Below are positions 7,263-13,745 of a stretch of 13,745 nt of DNA, piece by piece. Numbering within the stretch: the first letter of the stretch is position 1; each line of letters begins with the position of its first letter. Both the position numbers and the translations under genes were made by a program. Source of the DNA: JAAUQA01 sp036351435 (lineage in GTDB: Bacteria > Pseudomonadota > Gammaproteobacteria > Competibacterales > Competibacteraceae). The notes beneath the pieces are model-generated. The model worked only from the letters and a program-made list of their open reading frames with translations, was not told the DNA's origin and searched no databases. The stretch covers positions 1 to 13,745 of the forward strand of contig JAZBPA010000213.1 of assembly GCA_036351435.1 (NCBI GenBank). Reading direction: 5' to 3'.

Positions 7263-7400
7263 TGAGGTTAGTTCGCCCAATCACAACTTGTCATAGTTGC
7301 TGAGTTGTTGAGAGTTATTCTTATTGGGTATTATTTCACAATATTTTGGGTAATATTTACATGGTATTCAGTCGATTACCTTGCTATAACTAATGGTAAC
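7263..7400. other. A+T-rich spacer after the Crp-like gene, no gene seen
   Basis: This is the first part of the 553-bp non-coding gap between the regulator and the patatin gene. It holds small A+T inverted repeats, such as AATATT around TTGGGT (about 7342-7359). It has no T-run hairpin good enough to call a terminator and no plausible coding frame with a ribosome site. Confidence 0.4.
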
Positions 7401-7448
7401 GGAGTTCCAGGGTGGGGACAGGGATAAATGCGAGGTTGGGATGCCTCC
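7401..7448 (+). repeat. Imperfect direct repeat, copy 1
   Basis: It begins GGAGTTCCAGG, continues with GGGACAGGGAT and ends GGGATGCCTCC. Copy 2 at 7516-7565 begins identically, has the same GGGACAGGGAT and ends GGGACGCTTCC. The unit is 48 bp, G-rich on the plus strand, and stands out against A+T-rich surroundings. It could be a palindromic/REP-like genome repeat or the remnant of a small non-autonomous element. The family cannot be decided from one window. Confidence 0.65.
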
Positions 7449-7515
7449 ATAAATTAGTAGAGGAATCGAGGGCATATTTACAGTAGTTATCAGGTTGATT
7501 ACTCAAGTTGTAAAT

Positions 7516-7565
7516 GGAGTTCCAGGAAGGGACAGGGATTATAACCGGGGAGCAGGGACGCTTCC
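7516..7565 (+). repeat. Imperfect direct repeat, copy 2
   Basis: This is the second 50-bp copy of the unit at 7401-7448, in the same orientation, with start points 115 bp apart. The first 11 bases (GGAGTTCCAGG) and an internal GGGACAGGGAT are identical. The middle differs by substitutions and small indels, and the end differs at two positions. The bases just before each copy (GTAAC and GTAAAT) are also similar. Confidence 0.65.
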
Positions 7566-7676
7566 TTCATTTGTTGTTTATTCGTCGAAGTTGTCACCCG
7601 TTTGGCAGTCTCTCCAGGCCATCCCGCCTAAACTATCTTACCTTCTCACCTGTTGAGTCTATAGGGCTTTTCGGTT

Positions 7677-7709
7677 CATACTGCGTTTTTGAGCAGTATG
7701 GTATACTGC
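7677..7709. promoter_or_regulatory. Extended -10 promoter inside overlapping inverted motifs (candidate repressed promoter for the patatin gene)
   Basis: TGGTATACT at 7699-7707 is an extended -10 (TGn plus TATACT, 5/6 to TATAAT). No good -35 lies 16-18 bp upstream, which fits an extended -10 promoter. Three related 7-8 bp motifs surround it: CATACTGC (7677-7684), GCAGTATG (7693-7700) and ATACTGC (7703-7709). The middle one is complementary to both flanking ones, and the second pair covers the -10 itself. A dimeric protein bound here would block initiation. The predicted start is near 7714, giving a leader of about 100 nt. Confidence 0.45.
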
Positions 7710-7735
7710 TAGTCAATTGATCTATAAGTCCATAG

Positions 7736-7801
7736 CACCCGTTTGTCGGGTGATCGTTTCCGACCTGACCCGACCCGCTTCTCAATGGACGCTATGAGAA
7801 G
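7736..7801 (+). promoter_or_regulatory. Structured leader upstream of the patatin gene
   Basis: Hairpin A has arms CACCCG (7736-7741) and CGGGTG (7747-7752) around a 5-nt loop. Hairpin B has arms CTTCTCA (7778-7784) and TGAGAAG (7795-7801) around 10 nt, and ends 4 nt before the AGGAGG ribosome site (7806-7811). The CGGGT arm of A can also pair with either of two ACCCG copies at 7768-7772 and 7773-7777. No known riboswitch class is recognised. Confidence 0.35.
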
Positions 7802-7815
7802 TCGTAGGAGGCCAT

Positions 7816-9066
7816 ATGCCACAAATGCAACCCGCACATCATAACAGCAGCGGTGGGACGCGAGTTGGCTTAGCGCTTGCGGGCGGCGGCCCCTTAGGGC
7901 TTATTTATGAAATCGGTGCAATACGTGCTTTAGAAGAATCGTTAGAGGGGGTTGATTTCAATCAACTCCACGTTTACGTGGGGGTTAGCGTTGGTGCTGT
8001 CACTGCCTCGGCCTTGGCGAATGGATTCACTGCAGCCAAGTTATGTCGTATTTTCGTGCGCAACGAATCTCAAGCTTTTCCGCTGGATCCCGAGCATTTT
8101 TTAAGACCCGCTTTCAATCAATATGTAAAAGGCTTCAGCGCTGTTCCCAAATTGTTCGCAGAAGCCCTGTGGGGCTTTGTCAAGAATCCGCTCGATAGAA
8201 GTTTACCTGCAGCAATGAGTAAGCTGAGTCGGGCCATTCCGCCTGGGTTACTCGGCAATGAAAGCATCGGCCAACTCTTAGTCAAACTCTATAACAGCCG
8301 TAGCCGCACCGACGATTTTCGGAAACTGAAGCGCAAATTGTTTGTCGTAGCGACCAATCTGGATACTGGGGAGGCGGTAAAATTCGGTGCCAGGGGTAAC
8401 GACCATATTCCTATCTCAACCGCGGTCAAAGCCAGCACCGCCATGCCGGGATTGTTTCCGCCGGTGGAAATTGAGGGCCGTTACTACGTGGACGGCGGTT
8501 TGCGTAGAACACTCCATGCGTCTACAGCGCTTTCGTCCGGTGCGGAACTGTTGTTTTGCATTAATCCGATCGTGCCGTTTAATGCCAAGCTGACCCCGCC
8601 AGACAAGAAACGCTATCATTCCTTGGTCGAGGGGGGGTTGCCGGTCGTTTTGTCACAGACCTTTTATTCCATAGTGCACTCACGCATGAAGATCGGCATG
8701 TCTAAGTATGCCACTCAGTACCCCAACAAAGATGTCATTCTCTTCGAGCCTAACAGTGGCGACGCGGAAATGTTTTTCAGCAATGTGTTTAGCTTTGCCA
8801 ATCGCTATCAAGTCTGTGAGCACGCTTATCAAACGACTCGCCGAGACTTACTGTCTCGCAAAAATGAGCTAGCCCCGCTGTTTGCTCGGCATGGCATTCG
8901 GCTACGTTTAGATGTTCTGGAAAATGACAGCTTGCACTTCGACAGCAATCTGCATGTGTCCGCAGAAACCTCCAAGCTCGCAAAACTCCAAAATCGCATT
9001 ACTAATGACCTCAGTGACACCTTGGATCAATTGCAGGATGCGTTGCAGGTAAAGCCGACCTCATAA
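7816..9066 (+). CDS. Patatin-like phospholipase / lipid acyl hydrolase (416 aa)
   Basis: This is a patatin-fold serine hydrolase. It shows the glycine-rich oxyanion loop GGGPLG (23-28), the nucleophile elbow G-V-S-V-G (56-60, catalytic S58) and the catalytic Asp in DGG (D226-G228), making the Ser-Asp dyad complete. Family members cleave acyl chains from phospholipids or other lipids. The bacterial RssA/ExoU-like group is diverse, so the substrate is not predictable. No signal peptide or membrane segment is visible, so it is probably cytoplasmic or peripherally membrane-bound. The C-terminal 40 residues are helical and polar. The start is well supported: AGGAGG lies 4 nt before the ATG. It is 63 bp upstream of sohB on the same strand, which suggests a shared transcript and a link to inner-membrane maintenance. 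It is preceded by a structured leader and an operator-like promoter. Confidence 0.88.
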   Translation: MPQMQPAHHNSSGGTRVGLALAGGGPLGLIYEIGAIRALEESLEGVDFNQLHVYVGVSVGAVTASALANGFTAAKLCRIFVRNESQAFPLDPEHFLRPAFNQYVKGFSAVPKLFAEALWGFVKNPLDRSLPAAMSKLSRAIPPGLLGNESIGQLLVKLYNSRSRTDDFRKLKRKLFVVATNLDTGEAVKFGARGNDHIPISTAVKASTAMPGLFPPVEIEGRYYVDGGLRRTLHASTALSSGAELLFCINPIVPFNAKLTPPDKKRYHSLVEGGLPVVLSQTFYSIVHSRMKIGMSKYATQYPNKDVILFEPNSGDAEMFFSNVFSFANRYQVCEHAYQTTRRDLLSRKNELAPLFARHGIRLRLDVLENDSLHFDSNLHVSAETSKLAKLQNRITNDLSDTLDQLQDALQVKPTS

Positions 9067-9129
9067 CCCCCAACACCGGCCGCAAGGCGTGATAAACTCT
9101 TCTCGATTATGCTACCGAGAGAGTAATGA

Positions 9130-10128
9130 ATGGAGTTTATAAACGAATACGGGCTGTTCCTGGCCAAGTCGATTACCGTTGTTGCGGCTATTCTGATCAT
9201 TGTCTCCGGCGTTGTAGCACTTTCCTCTCGTAGCACGCTTAAAACTAAAGAGCATATTGAGGTCAAACATCTCAATCGTGCTTTTGAAGAGATGAGCCTT
9301 GCTTTGCAAGAAGTCATCCTCCCCAAAAAAGCGTTTAAGGGATTGCTTAAAAAAGCCAAGAAACAGCAGAAGTCAGCGGAACAACAGTCTGACGAGCAGC
9401 GCAAACTCTTTGTTTTGAATTTTCATGGTGATATTCGCGCTTCAGCAGTAGCCTCGCTGCGTGAGGAGATTACTGCGTTACTCATGATCGCTGCTCCCCG
9501 CGATGAGGTCGTAGTCCGGTTGGAAAGCGCTGGCGGTCTGGTTCATGCTTATGGTTTGGCCGCGTCACAACTGGCACGCATTAAAGAGCGAAAAATCGGG
9601 CTAACCGTGGCGGTAGATAAAGTCGCCGCCAGCGGCGGCTATCTTATGGCTTGTGTCGCCGATCGCATCGTTACTGCCCCTTTTGCTGTGGTGGGTTCCA
9701 TAGGCGTGGTGTCGCAATTGCCGAATTTCAATCGATTGCTTAAAAAGCATGATATCGATTTTGAACTGCTTACTGCTGGCGAATATAAACGGACCATGAC
9801 GTTATTCGGTGAAAATACCGATAAGGCTCGTCTCAAGTTCCAGGAAGAGTTGGAAGAAACCCATCGGCTGTTTAAGGAGTTCCTAAGCACCTATCGAAAT
9901 CAGCTTGATCTGGAGCGAGTGGCTACCGGAGAACACTGGTATGGTACCCAGGCCCTTGAGCTAAAGCTGGTGGATGAACTGCGCACCAGTGACGATTATC
10001 TGCTGGAAGCCAGCAAAGATGCAGCGTTGTTCGAGATCACCTATGCCAGCCACAAACCGTTGTGGACAAAGCTATCTAATTGGGTTAGCGCTATGCTGGT
10101 CCGCCAATTTTTCGAGCCGCGCGTTTAA
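9130..10128 (+). CDS. sohB: Inner-membrane serine protease SohB (S49 family)
   Basis: This is an S49-family peptidase of the SohB type (332 residues, close to the usual ~350). It has one N-terminal membrane helix (about 12-32), a charged Lys/Gln-rich linker (about 65-92) and the ClpP-like S49 domain (about 93-300). The catalytic Ser is S168 in VAASGGYLMA, and the catalytic Lys is K220 in AGEYKRT, giving the Ser-Lys dyad known from SppA/SohB. The active domain is expected on the periplasmic side, where SohB-type proteins degrade signal peptides or membrane protein fragments. The start is ATG 9130, with a GAGAG stretch about 9 nt upstream. An overlapping ATG at 9126 is out of frame. It lies between the patatin gene and ispG with short gaps (63 and 48 bp), which suggests co-transcription. 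Confidence 0.93.
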   Translation: MEFINEYGLFLAKSITVVAAILIIVSGVVALSSRSTLKTKEHIEVKHLNRAFEEMSLALQEVILPKKAFKGLLKKAKKQQKSAEQQSDEQRKLFVLNFHGDIRASAVASLREEITALLMIAAPRDEVVVRLESAGGLVHAYGLAASQLARIKERKIGLTVAVDKVAASGGYLMACVADRIVTAPFAVVGSIGVVSQLPNFNRLLKKHDIDFELLTAGEYKRTMTLFGENTDKARLKFQEELEETHRLFKEFLSTYRNQLDLERVATGEHWYGTQALELKLVDELRTSDDYLLEASKDAALFEITYASHKPLWTKLSNWVSAMLVRQFFEPRV

Positions 10129-10176
10129 GTAACACTACGGTCATTCTCAGTAATTATTCTAAGGTAATAGCAAGCG

Positions 10177-11406
10177 ATGGGTGAGGTATCCTTAAAACGT
10201 CGTCAGTGTATGGCGGTGCGAGTCGGTCCGGTAATTGTGGGTGGGACTGCGCCTATTGTGGTGCAATCCATGACCAATACCGATACTGTCGATGTGGCAG
10301 CCACTGTGGCGCAGGTCAGTCAACTCGCCCAAGCGGGATCGGAGTTGGTGCGTATCACGGTAAACAGCGAACAGGCCGCAAACGCCGTACCGGCTATCCG
10401 TGAGCGCTTGGATCAGCAGGGGATAACGGTTCCTTTAGTCGGCGACTTTCATTTCAATGGGCACAAGTTGTTACGCCATTCTCCAGACTGTGCGCAAGCC
10501 TTGGCGAAATATCGCATCAATCCCGGCAATGTGGGACGCGGCAAGAAAAAAGATGAACAATTTTCCACCATTGTCGAACTGGCTTGTCGCTACGATAAGC
10601 CCGTGCGTATCGGGGTGAATTGGGGCAGTCTGGATCAGGAATTGGTGGTGCGGTTGATGGATGAAAATGCTCGCTCGCCGGAACCGCGCGCTGCCGCTGA
10701 AGTCACCCGTGAGGCATTGGTGTTGTCTGCCCTTAAAAGCGCCCAACGTGCCGAGGAAATCGGTTTGGGGCATGACCAAATCATTCTCTCCGCCAAAGTG
10801 AGTGCTGTGCAGGAGTTAATTGCCGTTTACCGTGAACTGGCGAGTCGCTGTGATTATCCGCTGCATTTGGGGTTGACCGAAGCCGGCATGGGCACTAAAG
10901 GAATTGTTGCGTCTACCGCGGCGTTGGCGGTGTTATTGCAAGAGGGTATCGGTGATACGATTCGCATTTCGCTGACCCCAGAGCCTGGTGGTGCGCGCAC
11001 CCAAGAAGTATTGGTAGCCCAAGAAATTTTGCAAGTGATGGGGCTGCGTTCATTTACTCCGCAAGTGATCGCCTGTCCGGGTTGTGGACGCACAACTAGC
11101 GATTACTTCCAACGGTTAGCGCAGGAGATTCAAGCTTATCTGCGTCAGCAGATGCCGATTTGGAGCACCCATTATCCCGGCGTGGAGGAGATGACTGTGG
11201 CAGTGATGGGGTGTGTGGTCAATGGCCCTGGAGAAAGTAAAATGGCTAACATCGGCATCAGTTTGCCTGGTACCGGAGAACGGCCGGTGGCGCCGGTGTA
11301 TGTCGACGGCGAAAAAACCGTGACCTTGAAAGGGGATAACATCGCGGCCGAGTTTCAGCAAATCGTCGATGAGTATGTATTGACTCGCTATCGCGTAAAT
11401 CACTAA
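10177..11406 (+). CDS. ispG: 4-hydroxy-3-methylbut-2-en-1-yl diphosphate synthase (IspG/GcpE)
   Basis: IspG is the [4Fe-4S] enzyme of the MEP isoprenoid pathway. It reductively converts 2-C-methyl-D-erythritol 2,4-cyclodiphosphate to HMBPP in the cytoplasm. The N-terminal TIM-barrel begins around VQSMTNTDT (29-37). Cluster ligands are C300 and C303 (CPGCGRTTSD), C346 (MGCVVNGPGE) and E353, the expected three Cys plus Glu. At 409 residues it is somewhat longer than the E. coli enzyme (about 370), with the extra length between the barrel start and the cluster domain, as in other long proteobacterial forms. ATG 10177 starts MGEVSLKRRQ. An AAGG lies a little far upstream, but the following R..V.VG.V.VGG pattern is conserved family sequence, so this start or one close by is right. 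In many gammaproteobacteria ispG lies near rodZ and hisS. Here it lies between sohB and a deacetylase-like gene. Confidence 0.96.
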   Translation: MGEVSLKRRQCMAVRVGPVIVGGTAPIVVQSMTNTDTVDVAATVAQVSQLAQAGSELVRITVNSEQAANAVPAIRERLDQQGITVPLVGDFHFNGHKLLRHSPDCAQALAKYRINPGNVGRGKKKDEQFSTIVELACRYDKPVRIGVNWGSLDQELVVRLMDENARSPEPRAAAEVTREALVLSALKSAQRAEEIGLGHDQIILSAKVSAVQELIAVYRELASRCDYPLHLGLTEAGMGTKGIVASTAALAVLLQEGIGDTIRISLTPEPGGARTQEVLVAQEILQVMGLRSFTPQVIACPGCGRTTSDYFQRLAQEIQAYLRQQMPIWSTHYPGVEEMTVAVMGCVVNGPGESKMANIGISLPGTGERPVAPVYVDGEKTVTLKGDNIAAEFQQIVDEYVLTRYRVNH

Positions 11407-11420
11407 GTTGGAGTGTGTCA

Positions 11421-12242
11421 TTGAATTTGCCGCCGGGTATCCAACTGCAGTTTCCGAATCATAAAACCAAAGCTTTGATCATGAGTTATGACGACGGCAG
11501 CGAGCATGATCGCCGGTTGGTGGAATTATTCAATCGCTACGGTATACGCGGCACCTTCCATTTGAACTCGGGCAAACTCGGACAAGCACACCACATTGCG
11601 TCTCACGAAGTCAGCACGCTGTATCAAGGCCACGAAGTATCCTGTCATTCAGTCAATCATCCTGATTTAACCCAACTGGATGACGAGGCTATTCGGTATG
11701 AGATTGAACAGGATAAGCAAACACTGGAAAACCTGACAGGTAGTCCTGTGCGTGGTCTGGCTTACCCTTTCGGGACGTATAACGATCGCATCCTGGCATT
11801 GCTATCGGAACTTGGTATCAAATATGCCCGCACGGCGACCGACTCTCACGCATTCTCTGTGCCCGATACCTTTTTGAAATGGCAGCCTTCCTGTCACCAT
11901 CACAGGGCTATGGAACTGGGACAACAGTTTATAGCCAGCACCGATTCGTCATTGCAGGTGTTCGCTGTGTGGGGCCACAGTTACGAGTTGGACGGTTTTA
12001 TGACTGCCGATCCCAGCAAAGATTGGGGTTACATGGAAGCGTTCTGCCAGTTATGGCATGAGCAAGCCGGAGTGTACTGCACTACAGCGATCGACTTGTT
12101 TGAATACCTTGGCGCTTTGAGCCAACTCAATTATTTGCCTGACACGAATACACTACTCAATAGTTCGGCAAGATCATTGTGGGTTGCTTGGCAAGCAGGC
12201 GCAATGGAAGTTCTTCCGGGACAAGCCCTAGTTTTACACTGA
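11421..12242 (+). CDS. Cytoplasmic polysaccharide-deacetylase-like protein (NodB fold)
   Basis: This is a carbohydrate esterase 4 / NodB-type domain over most of its length. Motif 1 is SYDDG (D24 and D25, numbering from TTG 11421), motif 2 is H-x3-H in SCHSVNHPD (H76, H80), and motif 3 is AYPFGTYND (114-122). A late His lies in VWGHSYELD (H186). The metal-ligand triad Asp-His-His is thus present. Family members remove N-acetyl or other groups from sugars. No signal peptide is seen, so the substrate should be an intracellular sugar or glycoconjugate and cannot be named. Start: a GGAG at 11410-11413 is 7 nt from TTG 11421 but only 1 nt from an in-frame GTG at 11415, so TTG is preferred. ATG 11481 would cut into motif 1. 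It follows ispG by 14 bp and precedes lgt by 13 bp, so all three are probably one transcript. Confidence 0.85.
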   Translation: MNLPPGIQLQFPNHKTKALIMSYDDGSEHDRRLVELFNRYGIRGTFHLNSGKLGQAHHIASHEVSTLYQGHEVSCHSVNHPDLTQLDDEAIRYEIEQDKQTLENLTGSPVRGLAYPFGTYNDRILALLSELGIKYARTATDSHAFSVPDTFLKWQPSCHHHRAMELGQQFIASTDSSLQVFAVWGHSYELDGFMTADPSKDWGYMEAFCQLWHEQAGVYCTTAIDLFEYLGALSQLNYLPDTNTLLNSSARSLWVAWQAGAMEVLPGQALVLH

Positions 12243-12255
12243 GCGTACTGAATCG

Positions 12256-13074
12256 ATGTTCGTTCATCCTGAGATTGACCCTGTTGCACTGAGTTTAGGT
12301 CCTCTGCAAGTGCGTTGGTACGGCCTAATGTACTTGATCGGCTTTTTCGCCGGTTGGGCTTTAGGGCGGTATCGCGCAGCCCGTCCGGGATCGGGCTGGA
12401 GTAGTCAACAGGTCGACGACCTGCTGTTTTATATCGCGCTGGGCATTATATTAGGCGGGCGTGTCGGTTATGTACTGTTTTATAATTTTGGGGCGTTCCT
12501 AGAGAACCCGTTAGTGCTCTTTAAAATTTGGCAAGGCGGGATGTCGTTCCATGGCGGGTTTTTGGGGGTGTTGCTGGCTATGGGGTTATTCGCCCGTAAA
12601 GTGCATAAACCGTTTTTTGAAATTACCGACTTCATCGCACCACTGATACCCCCAGGTTTGTTAGCCGGTCGAATCGGCAACTTTATTAACGGCGAGCTCT
12701 GGGGACGGGTGACCGACGTGCCCTGGGCAGTGGTGTTTCACGGTTCGGGGTCAGGGCCACTTCCTCGCCATCCCTCGCAACTGTATGAGGCGGCCTTGGA
12801 AGGTTTACTATTGTTTACAATCTTGTGGTTGTATTCTAGAAAACCGCAACCCATGATGGCCGTCTCGGGATTGTTTTTACTCTGTTACGGTGCTTTCCGT
12901 TTCCTGGTGGAATTCGTTCGCGAACCCGATCTGCATCTTGGTTTTATCGCGCTGGGTTGGCTGACTATGGGGCAGTTGTTGAGTGTTCCTATGATTCTGT
13001 TTGGTGTTGCTTTTATACTTTTTGCCTATCGGCGCTACCCTTTGGAAAGGCGTCCGCACATTAGCGATGGATAG
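12256..13074 (+). CDS. lgt: Phosphatidylglycerol-prolipoprotein diacylglyceryl transferase (Lgt)
   Basis: Lgt carries out the first step of lipoprotein maturation. It transfers a diacylglyceryl group from phosphatidylglycerol to the lipobox Cys of prolipoproteins in the inner membrane. The 272 residues match the usual length, with about seven hydrophobic helices. Family marks are WYGLMY (21-26), GGRVGYVLFYN (67-77), GGMSFHGG (94-101; H99 corresponds to E. coli H103) and the Lgt signature GRIGNFINGELWGR (138-151; R139 corresponds to E. coli R143). A later conserved Arg lies in FVREPD (R222). Nothing required appears to be missing. The ATG at 12256 follows the deacetylase stop by 13 bp, with only a weak GAG upstream, so translation may depend on the preceding gene. 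A terminator-like hairpin lies 88 bp downstream, closing the run of genes. Confidence 0.97.
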   Translation: MFVHPEIDPVALSLGPLQVRWYGLMYLIGFFAGWALGRYRAARPGSGWSSQQVDDLLFYIALGIILGGRVGYVLFYNFGAFLENPLVLFKIWQGGMSFHGGFLGVLLAMGLFARKVHKPFFEITDFIAPLIPPGLLAGRIGNFINGELWGRVTDVPWAVVFHGSGSGPLPRHPSQLYEAALEGLLLFTILWLYSRKPQPMMAVSGLFLLCYGAFRFLVEFVREPDLHLGFIALGWLTMGQLLSVPMILFGVAFILFAYRRYPLERRPHISDG

Positions 13075-13161
13075 CGTGCAACTATGAAATGAATAGTTTT
13101 TTTCGGGTTATGTACCCTCTTTCCAAGCTTCTTGCTATGGTCTAAAGTTCGGTTACTAACC

Positions 13162-13184
13162 AGCCTCTGAGTGAGGGGCTTTTT
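13162..13184 (+). terminator. Intrinsic terminator after lgt
   Basis: AGCCTC (13162-13167) pairs with GGGGCT (13175-13180), with one G-T wobble, around the 7-nt loop TGAGTGA. It runs directly into TTTTT (13180-13184). The stem is short but followed by a T-run, on the correct strand, and lies between lgt and pilB. The rest of this 128-bp gap shows only a small GGGT/ACCC inverted repeat near 13105-13118 and no clear promoter. Confidence 0.65.
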
Positions 13185-13202
13185 CAGGACATTATAGAAT
13201 TC

Positions 13203-13745
13203 ATGGCTTCCACAACTTACGATGTCAAAACCACTCCTATTGGAACGACTGGCATGACCGGCATCAGCTTGGGTGGTCTGGCCCGCTTGCTAGTCAATAG
13301 TAACTTGCTGGATCAGAATGCCGCTTTAAAGGCGGTCGAAGAAGCGCGCAAGGCTGACTCTCCTTTTGTAAGCTATCTTATCGACAGCAAACTGTTACGT
13401 GCTGTGGATATCGCCCGCGTGGCGTCACGAGGCTTCAATTTGCCTCTGTTCGATGTGGCGGCACTGGAAATCGACCCGACACTGGTTCAATCTGTTGATG
13501 ACAAACTTATCCGACAACACCGAGCGTTACCGTTGTATAAACGGGGTAACCGGCTATTTGTCGGTTTATCAGATCCTACCAACACCCGAGCGTTAGAGGA
13601 CATCAAGTTTCAAACCGGACTCAACACTGAACCGATTATCGTCGTTGATGCGGCTTTGAATGAGCTCATTGAACGCGCTTTGGATAATTCATCTGAGGCC
13701 ATGGATGCCATGCTTGATGAAGATTTGGATAATATCGACATCTCC
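13203..13745 (+). CDS. pilB: N-terminal part of type IV pilus assembly ATPase PilB (3' truncated by window edge)
   Basis: The frame opens at ATG 13203 (MASTTYDVKTTPIG) and stays open to the end of the window, giving 181 residues. The visible part is the N-terminal regulatory region of GspE/PilB-type ATPases. An SxL-type start (GLARLLVNSNLLD) leads into a T2SSE N-terminal domain with FDVAALEIDP, YKRGNRLFVGLSDPTN and a stretch ending in the acidic linker AMLDEDLDNIDIS, a pattern I know from PilB. PilB is the cytoplasmic hexameric motor that powers pilus extension. The Walker A/B ATPase core lies beyond the edge, so a type II secretion GspE homologue is not fully excluded, but the acidic linker favours PilB. 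It follows the lgt terminator, so it probably begins a new unit, typically pilB-pilC-pilD. Confidence 0.85.
   Translation, partial: MASTTYDVKTTPIGTTGMTGISLGGLARLLVNSNLLDQNAALKAVEEARKADSPFVSYLIDSKLLRAVDIARVASRGFNLPLFDVAALEIDPTLVQSVDDKLIRQHRALPLYKRGNRLFVGLSDPTNTRALEDIKFQTGLNTEPIIVVDAALNELIERALDNSSEAMDAMLDEDLDNIDIS

Noticed and set aside
7401..7565. Possible CRISPR array from the repeated units
   Set aside because: There are only two diverged 48-50 bp copies, with no third unit and no cas genes.
7514..7720. 68-codon plus-strand frame in the gap before the patatin gene
   Set aside because: It starts inside repeat copy 2, runs through the promoter/operator region, has no ribosome site and no protein-like composition.
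7785..7844. Short ORF MDAMRSRRRP... overlapping the patatin ribosome site and start
   Set aside because: Its AGGAGG Arg codons are simply the ribosome site of the patatin gene, and no ribosome site precedes its ATG. A leader-peptide role is possible but unsupported.
9067..9090. Small GCC-GCAA-GGC hairpin after the patatin stop
   Set aside because: The stem is only 3-6 bp with a bulge and no T-run follows. It is too weak to call a terminator.
9027..9404. 125-codon minus-strand frame across the patatin/sohB junction
   Set aside because: It is antisense to the well-supported sohB start and has no domain pattern.

Overview
The window reads as chromosomal DNA of a gammaproteobacterium. This rests on SohB, IspG and Lgt sequences of proteobacterial type, a PilB-type pilus ATPase, and an outer-membrane barrel protein ending in Phe. 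I cannot name a genus. Base composition is near half G+C, with one clear internal shift inside the largest gene. There is no rRNA, tRNA, CRISPR array or recognisable insertion sequence.

Left part (1-7262). The window opens in the 3' end of a gene for an MrpD/MnhD-like proton-conducting antiporter subunit. It is followed by a gap with a perfect 13-bp hairpin. A three-gene block on the minus strand then runs leftward from about 6467: a CHASE2-transmembrane-nucleotide cyclase receptor, a 1144-residue FecR-TPR-outer-membrane-barrel fusion, and a 72-residue protein of unknown function. Divergent from this block is a Crp/Fnr-type regulator with an intact cAMP pocket. The 147-bp intergenic region between them holds face-to-face promoter candidates and a 21-bp near-perfect palindrome. 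Together these genes look like a self-contained envelope-sensing circuit. An outer-membrane/periplasmic protein would report to a periplasmic CHASE2 sensor, which would control a cytoplasmic cyclase whose nucleotide is read by the neighbouring Crp-like protein. The cyclase has non-canonical residues at three substrate or transition-state positions, so its product is uncertain. This is the most interesting part of the window.

Middle (7263-7815). A gap of about 550 bp without a gene holds two imperfect 48-50 bp direct repeats. It also holds an extended -10 promoter buried in a set of inverted 7-8 bp motifs, and a leader of about 100 nt with several hairpins that cannot all form at once. An excellent AGGAGG ribosome site follows.

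Right part (7816-13745). All genes are on the plus strand and closely spaced: a patatin-like lipid hydrolase, the inner-membrane protease SohB, the isoprenoid enzyme IspG, a cytoplasmic NodB-fold polysaccharide-deacetylase-like protein, and Lgt, the lipoprotein diacylglyceryl transferase. A short intrinsic terminator follows lgt. The 5' end of pilB (type IV pilus extension ATPase) then runs off the window. The functional theme here is membrane lipid and envelope housekeeping.
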